In this document: piece after piece, positions 32,590 through 41,358 of the stretch
Numbering within the stretch: position 1 is the stretch's first letter
How the letters are laid out: the number at the start of each line of letters is the position of its first letter
Program-made: the position numbers and the translations under genes
Notes under the pieces: model-generated
What the model saw: the letters and a program-made list of their open reading frames with translations, nothing else
Told to the model about the DNA's origin: nothing
Databases searched by the model: none
From: Aeromicrobium terrae
GTDB lineage: Bacteria; Actinomycetota; Actinomycetes; Propionibacteriales; Nocardioidaceae
Length of the DNA stretch: 64,000 nt
Assembly: GCF_008039565.1 (NCBI RefSeq)
Contig: NZ_VDUX01000003.1
Span: 310,001 to 374,000 of the forward strand
Direction of reading: 5' to 3'

Positions 32590-33242
32590 CCATCCGCGTG
32601 GTCGTGGCCGACGACCAGGACCTGGTCCGGACCGGGCTGGTGATGATCCTGGACGCGCACCCCGACCTCGAGGTCGTCGGGGAGGCGTCGGACGGCCTCG
32701 AGGCGCTCGACGTCGCGACCCGGCTGCGTCCCGACGTCCTCCTCGTCGACATCCGGATGCCCGGACTCGACGGGGTCGAGGTGACGCGGCGCCTGGCCGG
32801 CCCGGACGTGGCGGACCCGATGGCGGTCGTCGTGATCACCACGTTCGACCTCGACGAGTACGTCGTCGGTGCGCTCCGCGCCGGCGCGCGCGGCTTCCTG
32901 CTCAAGGACGCCGGGCCGGAGCTCCTCGTGCAGGCCATCCACGCGGCGGCCGACGGCGACGCGCTCATCGCTCCCAACGTCACCCGACGGCTGCTGGCGA
33001 CCTTCGCCGACCAGGCACCGGACGTACCGGTCCAGCCCATCGACCCGCTCACCGAGCGCGAGGAAGAGGTCCTCACACTGGTGGCGCGGGGCCGCACCAA
33101 CGCCGAGATCGCCACCGAGCTGTTCGTCAGCCTGAGCACGGTCAAGTCCCACGTCGCGTCGCTGATGGTCAAGCTCGGCGCCCGCAACCGCGTCGAGATC
33201 GCGATGTGGGCCTACGACACCCGACGCGTGAGGGCCGACTAG
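32586..33242 (+). CDS. NarL/LuxR response regulator, partner of 31450 kinase
   Basis: A 218-residue regulator. Receiver: VVVADDQDLVRTGLVMIL, Asp in DVLLVDIRMPGLDG, Lys in GFLLKDAGPE. HTH: LTEREEEVLTLVARGRTNAEIATELFVSLSTVKSHVASLMVKLGARNRVEIAMWAY. ATGA overlap with the kinase gene. Its TAG stop shares CTAG with the stop of the convergent GNAT gene. The HxlR/EamA neighbours give no clear target. Confidence 0.93.
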   Translation: MTIRVVVADDQDLVRTGLVMILDAHPDLEVVGEASDGLEALDVATRLRPDVLLVDIRMPGLDGVEVTRRLAGPDVADPMAVVVITTFDLDEYVVGALRAGARGFLLKDAGPELLVQAIHAAADGDALIAPNVTRRLLATFADQAPDVPVQPIDPLTEREEEVLTLVARGRTNAEIATELFVSLSTVKSHVASLMVKLGARNRVEIAMWAYDTRRVRAD

Positions 33243-34060
33243 CGGACCGGCCTGGTGAGCACGGCTCGCGTGTAGCCGAGCTCGAACCCGGCGCGGCGCA
33301 TGTTCGCCTGCGACGTGGAGCCGGGCTGCGTGGTCACAACGGCGTACGAGCAGCCTGCCGCAGAAGCACCGGCCAAGCGGGCCTGCACCAGCGCGGTCTG
33401 CACCCCGCGCCGGCGGTGCTCGGGCAACGTCCCGGCACCGGTCAGCTGCGCGATCTCGCCGACCACGTGCAGCCCTCCAGAGCCGGCCGGCTGCCCGTCC
33501 AGGAGCGCCATGAAGGCCTGAGCGCCCGCGTCGACGCCCGCCTGCTCAGCGATCTCGAGAGCGCTGCGGGGAAAGGTGTCGTGCTGCGGGACGCCGGCGG
33601 TGTCGCCGCGCAGGGCCGACTCGACGGCAATCGCCATCCAGGTCTCGAGCTCGTCCTCGGCCCGTCGCACCTCGATGCCCGCCGCCGGTCGTGGTCGGCG
33701 ATCACCGAGCTCGCAGACGAGCACGTCCTCGAAGCTCACGAGCAGGTAGCCCCGAGCGGTCAGCAGCTCGAAGATCTCCGGATCGGCCAGAGTCGAGATC
33801 TCGAAGCTGACGGCCGCGCCGACCGTGTCGTACCTCTCCTCGATCGAGCTCAGCTCGGTGGTGCTCGGCAGTCCGTCGAACCCGGTTCCGGCAACCTTGT
33901 TGAACGGTGACTCGGGGCCGGCGTACGACGCGATGCCGCCGGCCACTGGCTCTTGGAACGCGGCCACACCGTGCCGGGACTCGATCGCGCGGCTGCACGC
34001 GGCAATGAACGCACCCTCGGCGCGCTCGATCCGGGCAGCGAGCGCCTGGTCGACGATCAT
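33239..34060 (-). CDS. GNAT-family acetyltransferase
   Basis: A 273-residue protein. The N-terminal half (1-130) carries a conserved non-catalytic region (SRHGVAAFQEPVAGGIASYAGPESPFNKVAGTGF); the C-terminal half is a GNAT fold with the acetyl-CoA loop GTLPEHRRRGVQTALVQARL and NMRRAGFELGYTRAVL. Likely N-acetylates a small molecule. ATGA overlap with the upstream EamA gene, so they form an operon, perhaps modification plus export of the same compound (inference). Confidence 0.88.
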   Translation of the reverse strand: MIVDQALAARIERAEGAFIAACSRAIESRHGVAAFQEPVAGGIASYAGPESPFNKVAGTGFDGLPSTTELSSIEERYDTVGAAVSFEISTLADPEIFELLTARGYLLVSFEDVLVCELGDRRPRPAAGIEVRRAEDELETWMAIAVESALRGDTAGVPQHDTFPRSALEIAEQAGVDAGAQAFMALLDGQPAGSGGLHVVGEIAQLTGAGTLPEHRRRGVQTALVQARLAGASAAGCSYAVVTTQPGSTSQANMRRAGFELGYTRAVLTRPVR

Positions 34061-34965
34061 GGCCCCTCCAGCCGACCGCCGGCGCCCGCGACGTCCGTCG
34101 CACGCGCGAGCCCTCCGACGGCGATGAGCACGAGGACGCCACCGAGCAGCTGGATCGCACCGGGCCTCTCGTGGAGCAGCAGCACCGCGGCGATCAGGCC
34201 CGCCACCGGGGTCAGGTTCTGCAGCTGCGAGGCCCGGATCCCCGAGACCCGGCTGATGCCGACGTTGAACGCGATCGACGCTGCTGCGGTGCAGGCCAGC
34301 ACGCCGACGCACAGGGCCCAGGTCGTGACCCCGGCGCCTGGGAGCCGGCTGCCGGCGTGCGCCCAGCCGAGCAGCACGAACGGCGAGCTGCTCACCGCAC
34401 CGCCCATCGTCTGCCACGTCGAGGCGTTCAGGCCGTCGTCGGCGTTGTGCAGGCGGGTCACGACGAGGAACGAGGCGGCGGCGGTGACGGAGGCGACCAC
34501 GAGCAGGTTGCCCACCAGGCTCGACGCCCCGTCGGACTGACCGGTGGCGCCGAGCGCGACCACGGCGCTGCCGGAGAGGCCGAGCCCGATCGCGACCGCG
34601 CTGCGCCGGTCCAGCACCTCGCGCAGGAAGAGGACGGACAGCATCACCGACAGCGGCAGCTCGACCGCCAGCAGCAGGCTGCCCGCGGTGGCGCTCGTCA
34701 TGCTCAGTCCGAGGTCACCGAGGACGAACGCGAGCCCGGGCATCAGCATGCCCAGGGTGAAGTTCCGTCGTGCGCCGACGAGGGTCAGCTGCTGTCGCGC
34801 GTTGGCGAGGAGCACCAGTGCAACGGCTCCCCCGGTGAGCTCCACCGCGACCAGGTCGGCCGGCCGTACCCGGTCGAGCGCAGCGACCGAGATCGTCGTG
34901 GCCAGGCCGTACCCGACCGCCGCAGTCAGGATGGCGACGTCGCCCAGGCTCACCTTCGCCGTCAT
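34057..34965 (-). CDS. EamA (DMT) transporter
   Basis: A 302-residue, ten-helix DMT exporter with two EamA halves (first opens GDVAILTAAVGYGLATTISVAALDRVRPADLVAVEL; second closes with LQNLTPVAGLIAAVLLLHERPGAIQLLGGVLVLIAVGGLA). AAGGACAGATCGAC precedes the ATG at 34965; an in-frame GTG at 34986 is less likely. Coupled to the acetyltransferase gene and divergent from the CGNR regulator, which probably controls it. Confidence 0.9.
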   Translation of the reverse strand: MTAKVSLGDVAILTAAVGYGLATTISVAALDRVRPADLVAVELTGGAVALVLLANARQQLTLVGARRNFTLGMLMPGLAFVLGDLGLSMTSATAGSLLLAVELPLSVMLSVLFLREVLDRRSAVAIGLGLSGSAVVALGATGQSDGASSLVGNLLVVASVTAAASFLVVTRLHNADDGLNASTWQTMGGAVSSSPFVLLGWAHAGSRLPGAGVTTWALCVGVLACTAAASIAFNVGISRVSGIRASQLQNLTPVAGLIAAVLLLHERPGAIQLLGGVLVLIAVGGLARATDVAGAGGRLEGP

Positions 34966-35008
34966 GTCGATCTGTCCTTGCTCCACGTTCGCGCGTCCTT
35001 CGCACGTA

Positions 35009-35033
35009 ACCGTCTATCACGGTACACTGGTTA
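35009..35033. promoter_or_regulatory. Operator/promoter between EamA and CGNR genes
   Basis: ACCGT-CTATC-ACGGT (35009-35023) is a perfect inverted repeat nested in a wider TAACC...GGTTA (35007-35011 / 35029-35033). TACACT (35023-35028) is the -10 of the CGNR gene, 7 nt from its ATG. Confidence 0.65.
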
Positions 35034-35035
35034 TC

Positions 35036-35563
35036 ATGACCGCACATCCCCTCGACGACCTCGACCTGCTGATCGCGGTGGCGAACACCGCCCACGACCT
35101 CTCGACTCCGGACGAGCTGCGAGACGGGACGAGCGCCGCAGCCTGGTGGCACGACCTCTCCGGCGAGCGAACGCCGAACCTCGGTTCCCAGGCGGACGTC
35201 GAGCTGCTCCGCGCGGCGCGCGCTGTGATCCGGCGCCTGGGCCTGCGCAACAACGGGGTCAGCACGGACGTCGAGCTGGGCCCGTTGGCCACCCTCCCCC
35301 TTAATCTCATTCTCGACGCTCGGCCCGGGCTCGCGCCCCCCGCGGGCTCGTCGACACCGGCGCGCGAGATCGCAGGCCGGGCGGTCGCCGCGCTGATCCG
35401 CTGGTCGGGGAACCCGCAGGCTGCGCGGCTCAAGGCGTGTCCCGGGCCCGACTGCGCCTGGGTCTTCCACGACACCACCCGCAACCGGTCTCGGCGGTGG
35501 TGTGACATGGCCGCGTGCGGCAACCGCGCCAAGGCAGCCGCGTTCCGAGCGCGGGCACACTGA
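35036..35563 (+). CDS. CGNR zinc-finger regulator (ABATE/DUF1470)
   Basis: A 175-residue regulator. The N-terminal domain (1-120; DLDLLIAVANTAHDLSTPDELRDGTSAAAWW) is the stress-induced ABATE domain. The C-terminal zinc finger is CPGPDCAWVFHDTTRNRSRRWCDMAACGNRAKAAAF with four Cys and the CGNR signature, which binds DNA. The frame extends upstream, but the ATG at 35036 sits directly at the predicted start of transcription (leaderless). Divergent from the transporter-acetyltransferase operon. Confidence 0.9.
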   Translation: MTAHPLDDLDLLIAVANTAHDLSTPDELRDGTSAAAWWHDLSGERTPNLGSQADVELLRAARAVIRRLGLRNNGVSTDVELGPLATLPLNLILDARPGLAPPAGSSTPAREIAGRAVAALIRWSGNPQAARLKACPGPDCAWVFHDTTRNRSRRWCDMAACGNRAKAAAFRARAH

Positions 35564-35577
35564 GCCGAGGGAACGAT

Positions 35578-35615
35578 CAAGGGCCCCGACCAGCTTTCGC
35601 TGATCAGGGCCCTTG
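35578..35615. terminator. Bidirectional terminator hairpin
   Basis: CAAGGGCCC and GGGCCCTTG form a perfect 9-bp stem, extended inward by GACCAGC/GCTGATC with one mismatch around a TTTC loop. It lies between the CGNR stop and the 3' end of the convergent tRNA and can serve both. Confidence 0.85.
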
Positions 35616-35617
35616 CT

Positions 35618-35694
35618 TGGTAGCGGGGGCAGGATTTGAACCTGCGACCTCTGGGTTATGAGCCCAGCGAGCTACCGAACTGCTCCACCCCGCG
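35618..35694 (-). tRNA. Initiator tRNA-fMet (anticodon CAT)
   Basis: A 77-nt cloverleaf on the minus strand beginning CGCGGGGTGGAGCAG. The anticodon arm is GGGCTCATAACCC with the three G-C pairs typical of initiators, the T loop is GGTTCAAATCC, the first base pair is a C-U mismatch (initiator hallmark) and the 3' CCA is encoded. Confidence 0.95.
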
Positions 35695-35740
35695 CTGCGT
35701 CCGCCAGTCTACGGGAGCGCAGGTGGCGGACTCAAATCGG

Positions 35741-36777
<1,037 letters not shown>

Positions 36778-36781
<4 letters not shown>

Positions 36782-37554
36782 TTGGGAGGCATCCTGATTC
36801 CGCCGTCCACCCGGACGACCTCGGCGTTCATGTAGGAGTTCGTGAGCACCTCGACGGCCATGCTCGCGAGCTCGTCGGGCTGCCCGAGACGGTGCGGGAA
36901 GAGGACGTTCTTGCCGAGGTTGGCCTTGAACTCCTCCGACGCCTCGCCCTCGCCGTAGATCGGGGTGTCGATCAGTCCGGGGGCGATGGTGTTCACGCGG
37001 ATGCCGGCGGCCGACAGGTCGCGGGCGACCGGGAGGGTCATGCCGACGACGCCGCCCTTCGACGACGAGTACGCGGCCTGGCCGATCTGGCCGTCGAACG
37101 CGGCGACGCTGGCCATGTTGACGATCGCGCCGCGCTCGCCGGTCTCGGTGGGCTCGTGCCGGCTCATCACCGTGGCGGCCAGCCGGATCGCATCGAACGT
37201 GCCGAGCAGGTTGATCTCGATGACCTTGCGGTACGCGCCGAAGTCGTGGGCGGAGTCGAACGAGCCGTCGCGGCCGATCGTGCGCTGGGCCCAGCCGATG
37301 CCGGCGGAGTTGACCAGCGCGCGCAACGGCGCGAGGGCGTCGGCCTGCTCGACGGCGGCCTTGATCTCGTCGGTGCTGGTGACGTCGACGCGGGCGAACT
37401 CGCCGCCGATCTCCTCGGCGATCGCGCCGCCCTTCTCCGCGTCGAGGTCGGCGACGACGACCCGCGCTCCGAGGGCGGCCAGACGCCGTGCGCATGCCGC
37501 GCCGATGCCCGAGGCCCCACCCGTGACCAGTGCACTAGTTCCTGCGATGTCCAT
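36778..37554 (-). CDS. SDR dehydrogenase (3-hydroxyacyl-CoA type)
   Basis: A 258-residue NAD-dependent SDR: SALVTGGASGIGAACARR, acidic ADLDAEKGG after strand 2 (NAD preference), NSAGIGWA and the YSSSKGG active site. The sequence and the VDGGIRMPPK end fit the HSD10/2-methyl-3-hydroxybutyryl-CoA dehydrogenase branch. TAGGTT (37562-37567) ends 7 nt before the ATG: leaderless. First gene of an operon with the F420 enzyme. Confidence 0.9.
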
Positions 37555-37561
37555 GCGCGGG

Positions 37562-37567
37562 AACCTA
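37562..37567 (-). promoter_or_regulatory. -10 element, leaderless promoter of SDR gene
   Basis: TAGGTT on the minus strand ends 7 nt before the ATG at 37554. Confidence 0.6.
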
Positions 37568-37579
37568 GCAGCACCGCTG

Positions 37580-38305
37580 TCACGGTCCGGAGACACCTGG
37601 CGGATCGGTGCGCTTGGTCGAGCCCGGGACGACCGGGACGGCCCAGGTCTGCCGCTGCTCCGGACGGACGTCGTCGGGGTCGGCGGTGGCGACCCAGCCC
37701 GTCCCGGCGGTGTAGCGCCGCAGCACGGTGGCCGGGACGCCGCCGATCACCGCGTGGTCCTCGATCTGACCGCGCACCACCGAGCCGGCCGCGACGACGA
37801 CCTGCCGGCCGATCGTGGTGCCGCTCAGGATGATCGCGCCGTGACCGATCCACGAGCCGGACCCGATGCGGACCGGCTGGTGCGCCCCGAGCTGCACGCC
37901 GATGGGCAGGTCCGGGTCCTGGTAGCCGTGGCCGGAGTCGGAGACGAGGACGTCCTGGCCGAACCACACGTCGTCGCCGATCTCGATCGACGAGTGCGCC
38001 GTGATGCTGCTGCGGGCGCCGATCACGCACCGGTCGCCGATCACCAGCGCGTCGGGCGCGGAGTCAGGGTCGTCGGTGCCGTAGCCGACCGTCAGGGTGC
38101 AGTGCCGCCCGATCATGGTGTTCTCACCGATGCGCATGCGGTGCTCGCCGAACAGCGTCGCGACCGGGAACCCGATGGCGCTGCCCTGGCCGAAGGCGGC
38201 GAACGCGTCGGCCCGCGCCATGTCGGGCGTGATCGTCCCGAGCGAGTCGGCCCACCGCCACCCGGCGTGGACCAGACGGTTGAGGATCCGCCGGCCCGGC
38301 TTCAT
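37580..38305 (-). CDS. Left-handed beta-helix acyltransferase (hexapeptide repeat)
   Basis: A 241-residue protein whose residues 65-200 are hexapeptide turns (IGENTMIGRHCTL, IGDRCVIGARSSI, IGDDVWFGQDVLV, IGSGSWIGHGAIILSGTTIGRQVVV), ending VIGGVPATVLRRY. CoA-dependent O- or N-acetyltransferase, trimeric by family. ATGA overlap with the YrdB gene makes it part of an operon with YrdB and a response regulator; acceptor sugar is unknown. Confidence 0.88.
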   Translation of the reverse strand: MKPGRRILNRLVHAGWRWADSLGTITPDMARADAFAAFGQGSAIGFPVATLFGEHRMRIGENTMIGRHCTLTVGYGTDDPDSAPDALVIGDRCVIGARSSITAHSSIEIGDDVWFGQDVLVSDSGHGYQDPDLPIGVQLGAHQPVRIGSGSWIGHGAIILSGTTIGRQVVVAAGSVVRGQIEDHAVIGGVPATVLRRYTAGTGWVATADPDDVRPEQRQTWAVPVVPGSTKRTDPPGVSGP

Positions 38306-38634
38306 CAGATGCGGTCCCAGGCCCGCGCGAGCGCGACGTGCACGACGGCGACGGCCGCGAAGACCGTCGCGAGGACCGGGTGGTCGAGCACGTCGAGGGC
38401 CAGGACCGGCAGCGCGAACATGCCGAGCTTGCCCCACGTGATCGCCGACCGGTTGAGCCGGTGCTCCGACTTCGGGGCGAACCAGCGAGCCCAGACCAGG
38501 AGGAACAGGCCGACAGCGACGACGGCGTAGGCGACGCCGAAGATCCCGTCGCCCTGGGCCAGCCCCCACCAGCCGAGCACCACGAGAGCGGCCACCTCGA
38601 GGGCCAGGGCGACGATGTCGTTCAGTACGCGCAT
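38305..38634 (-). CDS. YrdB-like DUF2568 membrane protein
   Basis: A 109-residue protein with four hydrophobic helices: VALALEVAALVVLGWWGLAQG, FGVAYAVVAVGLFLLVWARWFAPKSEHRL, FALPVLALDVL, TVFAAVAVVHVAL. The APKSEHRL loop is the DUF2568 signature. Function is unknown. Overlaps both neighbours by 1-4 nt. Confidence 0.85.
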   Translation of the reverse strand: MRVLNDIVALALEVAALVVLGWWGLAQGDGIFGVAYAVVAVGLFLLVWARWFAPKSEHRLNRSAITWGKLGMFALPVLALDVLDHPVLATVFAAVAVVHVALARAWDRI

Positions 38635-39281
38635 CAGAGGACTCCTGCGTCGTGCACCAGCAGCGCGAGCTGGGTGCGGTTGGTCATGCCGAGCTTCGCC
38701 AGGATGCTCGAGACGTGTGCCTTCACGGTGGCGACGCTCATGAACAGCTCGCCGGCGATCTCGGCGTTGGAGCGGCCGCGGGCGACGGCGAGCACCACCT
38801 CGGACTCGCGGTCGGTGAGCCCGGCGAGCGTGGCGCGAGCCTCCTGGCGGGAGGTGGCCGACGTGGCCGTCGCGTCCATCAGGCGACGGGTGATCTGCGG
38901 AGACAGGATCGGCTCGCCGTCGGACACCTGCCGCAGCGCGGCGACGAGCCGGTCGGGCGGGGTGTCCTTGAGGAGGTAGCCGGCCGCGCCGGCCTGGAGC
39001 GCGGAGATGACGTCGTCGTCGGCGTCGAACGTCGTGAGCACGACGACCTCCGGCGGGTTCGGCCGCTCGCGGATCCGGCGGGTGGCGGTGATGCCGTCGA
39101 CCTGCGGCATGCGCAGGTCCATCAGCACGATGTCGGCGGTGTGGGCGTCGAGGGCCGCGGGCACGTCGGCGCCGTCGGCGGCCTCGGCCACGACGCGGAT
39201 GTCGTCCGCGCCGTCGAGCATCATCGTCAGCGCGGCGCGCACCATCGCGTCGTCGTCGACGACCGCCACACGGATGCTCAC
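38634..39281 (-). CDS. NarL/LuxR response regulator
   Basis: A 215-residue regulator: receiver VAVVDDDAMVRAALTMML with Asp in DIVLMDLRMPQVDG and Lys in GYLLKDTPP; HTH LTDRESEVVLAVARGRSNAEIAGELFMSVATVKAHVSSILAKLGMTNRTQLALLV. The GTG start overlaps the kinase stop (GTGA). Pairs with the upstream kinase. Confidence 0.93.
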   Translation of the reverse strand: MSIRVAVVDDDAMVRAALTMMLDGADDIRVVAEAADGADVPAALDAHTADIVLMDLRMPQVDGITATRRIRERPNPPEVVVLTTFDADDDVISALQAGAAGYLLKDTPPDRLVAALRQVSDGEPILSPQITRRLMDATATSATSRQEARATLAGLTDRESEVVLAVARGRSNAEIAGELFMSVATVKAHVSSILAKLGMTNRTQLALLVHDAGVL

Positions 39282-40357
39282 AGGGGCCAAGGTAGCGACA
39301 CCCGCAGGTGGAACTCCCCGTTCCCGCGGTCGACGTCCATCGTGCCGCCGGCGAGGTCGACGCGCTCGGCCAGGCCGATCAGCCCGGTTCCGCTGCCCGG
39401 CGATGCGCCGGCGACCGTGGTCAGTGGGTTGCGGACCTCGATCGCCAGCCGCTCCCCCGGCCGGCCCGTGACGCGCAGGTCGACGGCCGCGCCGGGTGCG
39501 TGCCGACGCACGTTGGTGAGAGCCTCCTGCACGACGCGGTAGGCGGCCCGGCCCAAGGAGTCGGGAAGGGCGGCCAGGTCGGCCTCGACGGTCGCCGTGA
39601 CATCGGTGCCCGCCGCGCGACTCTCCTCGACGAGCCGCGGCAGGTCGGCGCCGGTCGGCTGCGGCGGCACGGCACCGGCGATGGCGTCCTCGGCGCGCAG
39701 GACGCCGATGACGTCACGCAGCTCGTCGAGGGCCTGGTGCACGCCGTCCCGGACCACGCCCGCCGCGGCCGCGATCCGCTCCGGCGAGGAGTCGGGCCGG
39801 TACTCGAGTGCTCCGGCCGCCGTGGCGACGAGGGACAGCCGGTGCGCGAGGACGTCGTGCATCTCCCGCGCGATCCGGGAGCGCTCGTCGGCGCGCGCGT
39901 CGGCAGCCACGGCGGACAGCAACCGCTCTCGTGCCTGGGCGTACCGACCCCAGCCGAGGATCAGTCCGTACGCGAGGACGACGAGCACGACCCACCAGCC
40001 GAACGGGAGGCCGTCGGACGTCGGCCGCCAGGCTCCGCGCACGACGTGCGCCGCGACGCCCGCCAGCCCCAGGGCGAGCGCCGGCCGGAGGGCGGCCGTC
40101 GACGCGAGCCAGACGTAGCCCGTGCACGCGGCCGGGGTGGCCGCCGGTGCGATGAGGGCCGCCGCCGCCAGGACCGTCAGCGCGAGGACCGGCCGGCGGT
40201 TGACCCGAGACAGCGCCGCGATGCCGGCGACAGCGCCGACGACGTCGAGAACGGTCTCGGTCGTCGTCGCATCGGTGGTCAGGTCGGCCGCGAGCTGCAC
40301 GAGGACGAGGCCGGCGGCGCCGACGACGATCGGCACGAGGGAGAAGCGGTGGAACAT
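39278..40357 (-). CDS. Membrane sensor histidine kinase
   Basis: A 359-residue DesK-like kinase with five to six N-terminal helices (to about 145), HisKA_3 SRIAREMHDVLAHRLSLVATAAGALEYRP, N box QEALTNVRRHAPGAAVDL and G box ASPGSGTGLIGLAERVDLAGG. TACGCT (40364-40369) ends 6 nt before the ATG, so the extension to 40558 is rejected. Operon: kinase - regulator - YrdB - acyltransferase. Confidence 0.92.
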   Translation of the reverse strand: MFHRFSLVPIVVGAAGLVLVQLAADLTTDATTTETVLDVVGAVAGIAALSRVNRRPVLALTVLAAAALIAPAATPAACTGYVWLASTAALRPALALGLAGVAAHVVRGAWRPTSDGLPFGWWVVLVVLAYGLILGWGRYAQARERLLSAVAADARADERSRIAREMHDVLAHRLSLVATAAGALEYRPDSSPERIAAAAGVVRDGVHQALDELRDVIGVLRAEDAIAGAVPPQPTGADLPRLVEESRAAGTDVTATVEADLAALPDSLGRAAYRVVQEALTNVRRHAPGAAVDLRVTGRPGERLAIEVRNPLTTVAGASPGSGTGLIGLAERVDLAGGTMDVDRGNGEFHLRVSLPWPL

Positions 40358-40363
40358 GCGGTC

Positions 40364-40369
40364 AGCGTA
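40364..40369 (-). promoter_or_regulatory. -10 element, leaderless promoter of kinase operon
   Basis: TACGCT on the minus strand, 6 nt before the ATG at 40357. Confidence 0.6.
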
Positions 40370-40463
40370 GGAACGGCCGGCCGGGAGCAGTACCGACCAA
40401 AGTCGATGGTTGCTGGCCGCGCGCCCGATGTCCCGCGCCCCGATCGAGCGGACGCTCGTCGGC

Positions 40464-40856
40464 ATGAACACGACACTCACGAAGACCGGACACGTCCACC
40501 GCAACCGCTGGCTCACCGTGCTGACCGCGATGGCCACCGCCACCGCCGGCTGGGGCATCGCTCATTCACTGCTCGGCGTCGAGCTCACCGTCGGAGACGG
40601 CGACTCGCTGCGGCACATCGACTCCCTCGCGGTGACGCTCACCGCGCTCGGCGTCGGCTTCGCCGCCTGGGGCCTGCTGTTCGAGCTCGAGCGGCACACC
40701 GTGAGGGCCCGGACCATCTGGACCCGGATCGCCGTCGGCGTCCTGGCGGTCTCGCTGCTCGGCCCGCTCGGCGCCACCACCGGCTCGGCCATGGCTGCTC
40801 TGGCGATCCTGCACCTGCTCGTCGGCGGGATCCTCATCTACGGGATGCGTCGGTGA
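40464..40856 (+). CDS. DUF6069-like four-helix membrane protein
   Basis: A 130-residue protein: helix 1 LTVLTAMATATAGWGIAHSLLG, short loop with a GDGDSLRHID segment, then three helices (AVTLTALGVGFAAWGLLFELE, IAVGVLAVSLLGPLGA, MAALAILHLLVGGILIYGM). This pattern fits the DUF6069 family, function unknown. Start at 40464; the longer frame from 40410 has no support. Divergent from the kinase operon and a plausible target of it. Confidence 0.8.
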   Translation: MNTTLTKTGHVHRNRWLTVLTAMATATAGWGIAHSLLGVELTVGDGDSLRHIDSLAVTLTALGVGFAAWGLLFELERHTVRARTIWTRIAVGVLAVSLLGPLGATTGSAMAALAILHLLVGGILIYGMRR

Positions 40857-40869
40857 GACACTTCCCGGC

Positions 40870-41358
40870 ATGGATCTGCACGCGATCGAGGACGTCAAGC
40901 GCCTCAAGTACCGCTACTTCCGCACGCTCGACCTGAAGTCGTGGGAGGAGTTCGGCGACTGCCTCGCCACCGACATCCGCGCCCGCTACGGCACCCAGGC
41001 GATGGGTGAGCCGCTGCAGTTCGACGACCGCGAGGGCGTCGTCGCCTTCATGTCGGAGAACCTGCCGGGCAGCGTCATCACCGCGCACGTGGCCAACCAC
41101 CCGGAGATCGAGGTCGACGGCGACCAGGCCCGCGGATCGTGGTGCTTCGAGGACACGGTGATCGTGCCCGAGATGCAGGTCATGATCCGCGGGGCCGGCT
41201 ACTACACCGACGAGTACCGCAAGGACTCCGACGGCGCCTGGCGCATCTCCGCCACCGGGTACGAGCGGATCTACGAGGCGATGACGTCGCTGGCGGACAC
41301 CCCGAGCTTCAGCCTTCTGGCGAACCGCTGGGCTCCTCCACCGAGTGAGAGTCGGTGA
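40870..41358 (+). CDS. SnoaL/NTF2-like protein
   Basis: A 162-residue NTF2-like fold: AIEDVKRLKYRYFRTLDLKSWEEFGDCLATDIRARYGTQ, HVANHPEIEVDGDQARGSWCFEDTV, YYTDEYRKDSDGAWRISATGYERIY. The helix with RYF and the final strand with the WRIS motif are family marks. Ligand or reaction is unknown. GACACT lies 7 nt before the ATG. Its 3' end overlaps the convergent MFS gene by 50 bp. Confidence 0.88.
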   Translation: MDLHAIEDVKRLKYRYFRTLDLKSWEEFGDCLATDIRARYGTQAMGEPLQFDDREGVVAFMSENLPGSVITAHVANHPEIEVDGDQARGSWCFEDTVIVPEMQVMIRGAGYYTDEYRKDSDGAWRISATGYERIYEAMTSLADTPSFSLLANRWAPPPSESR

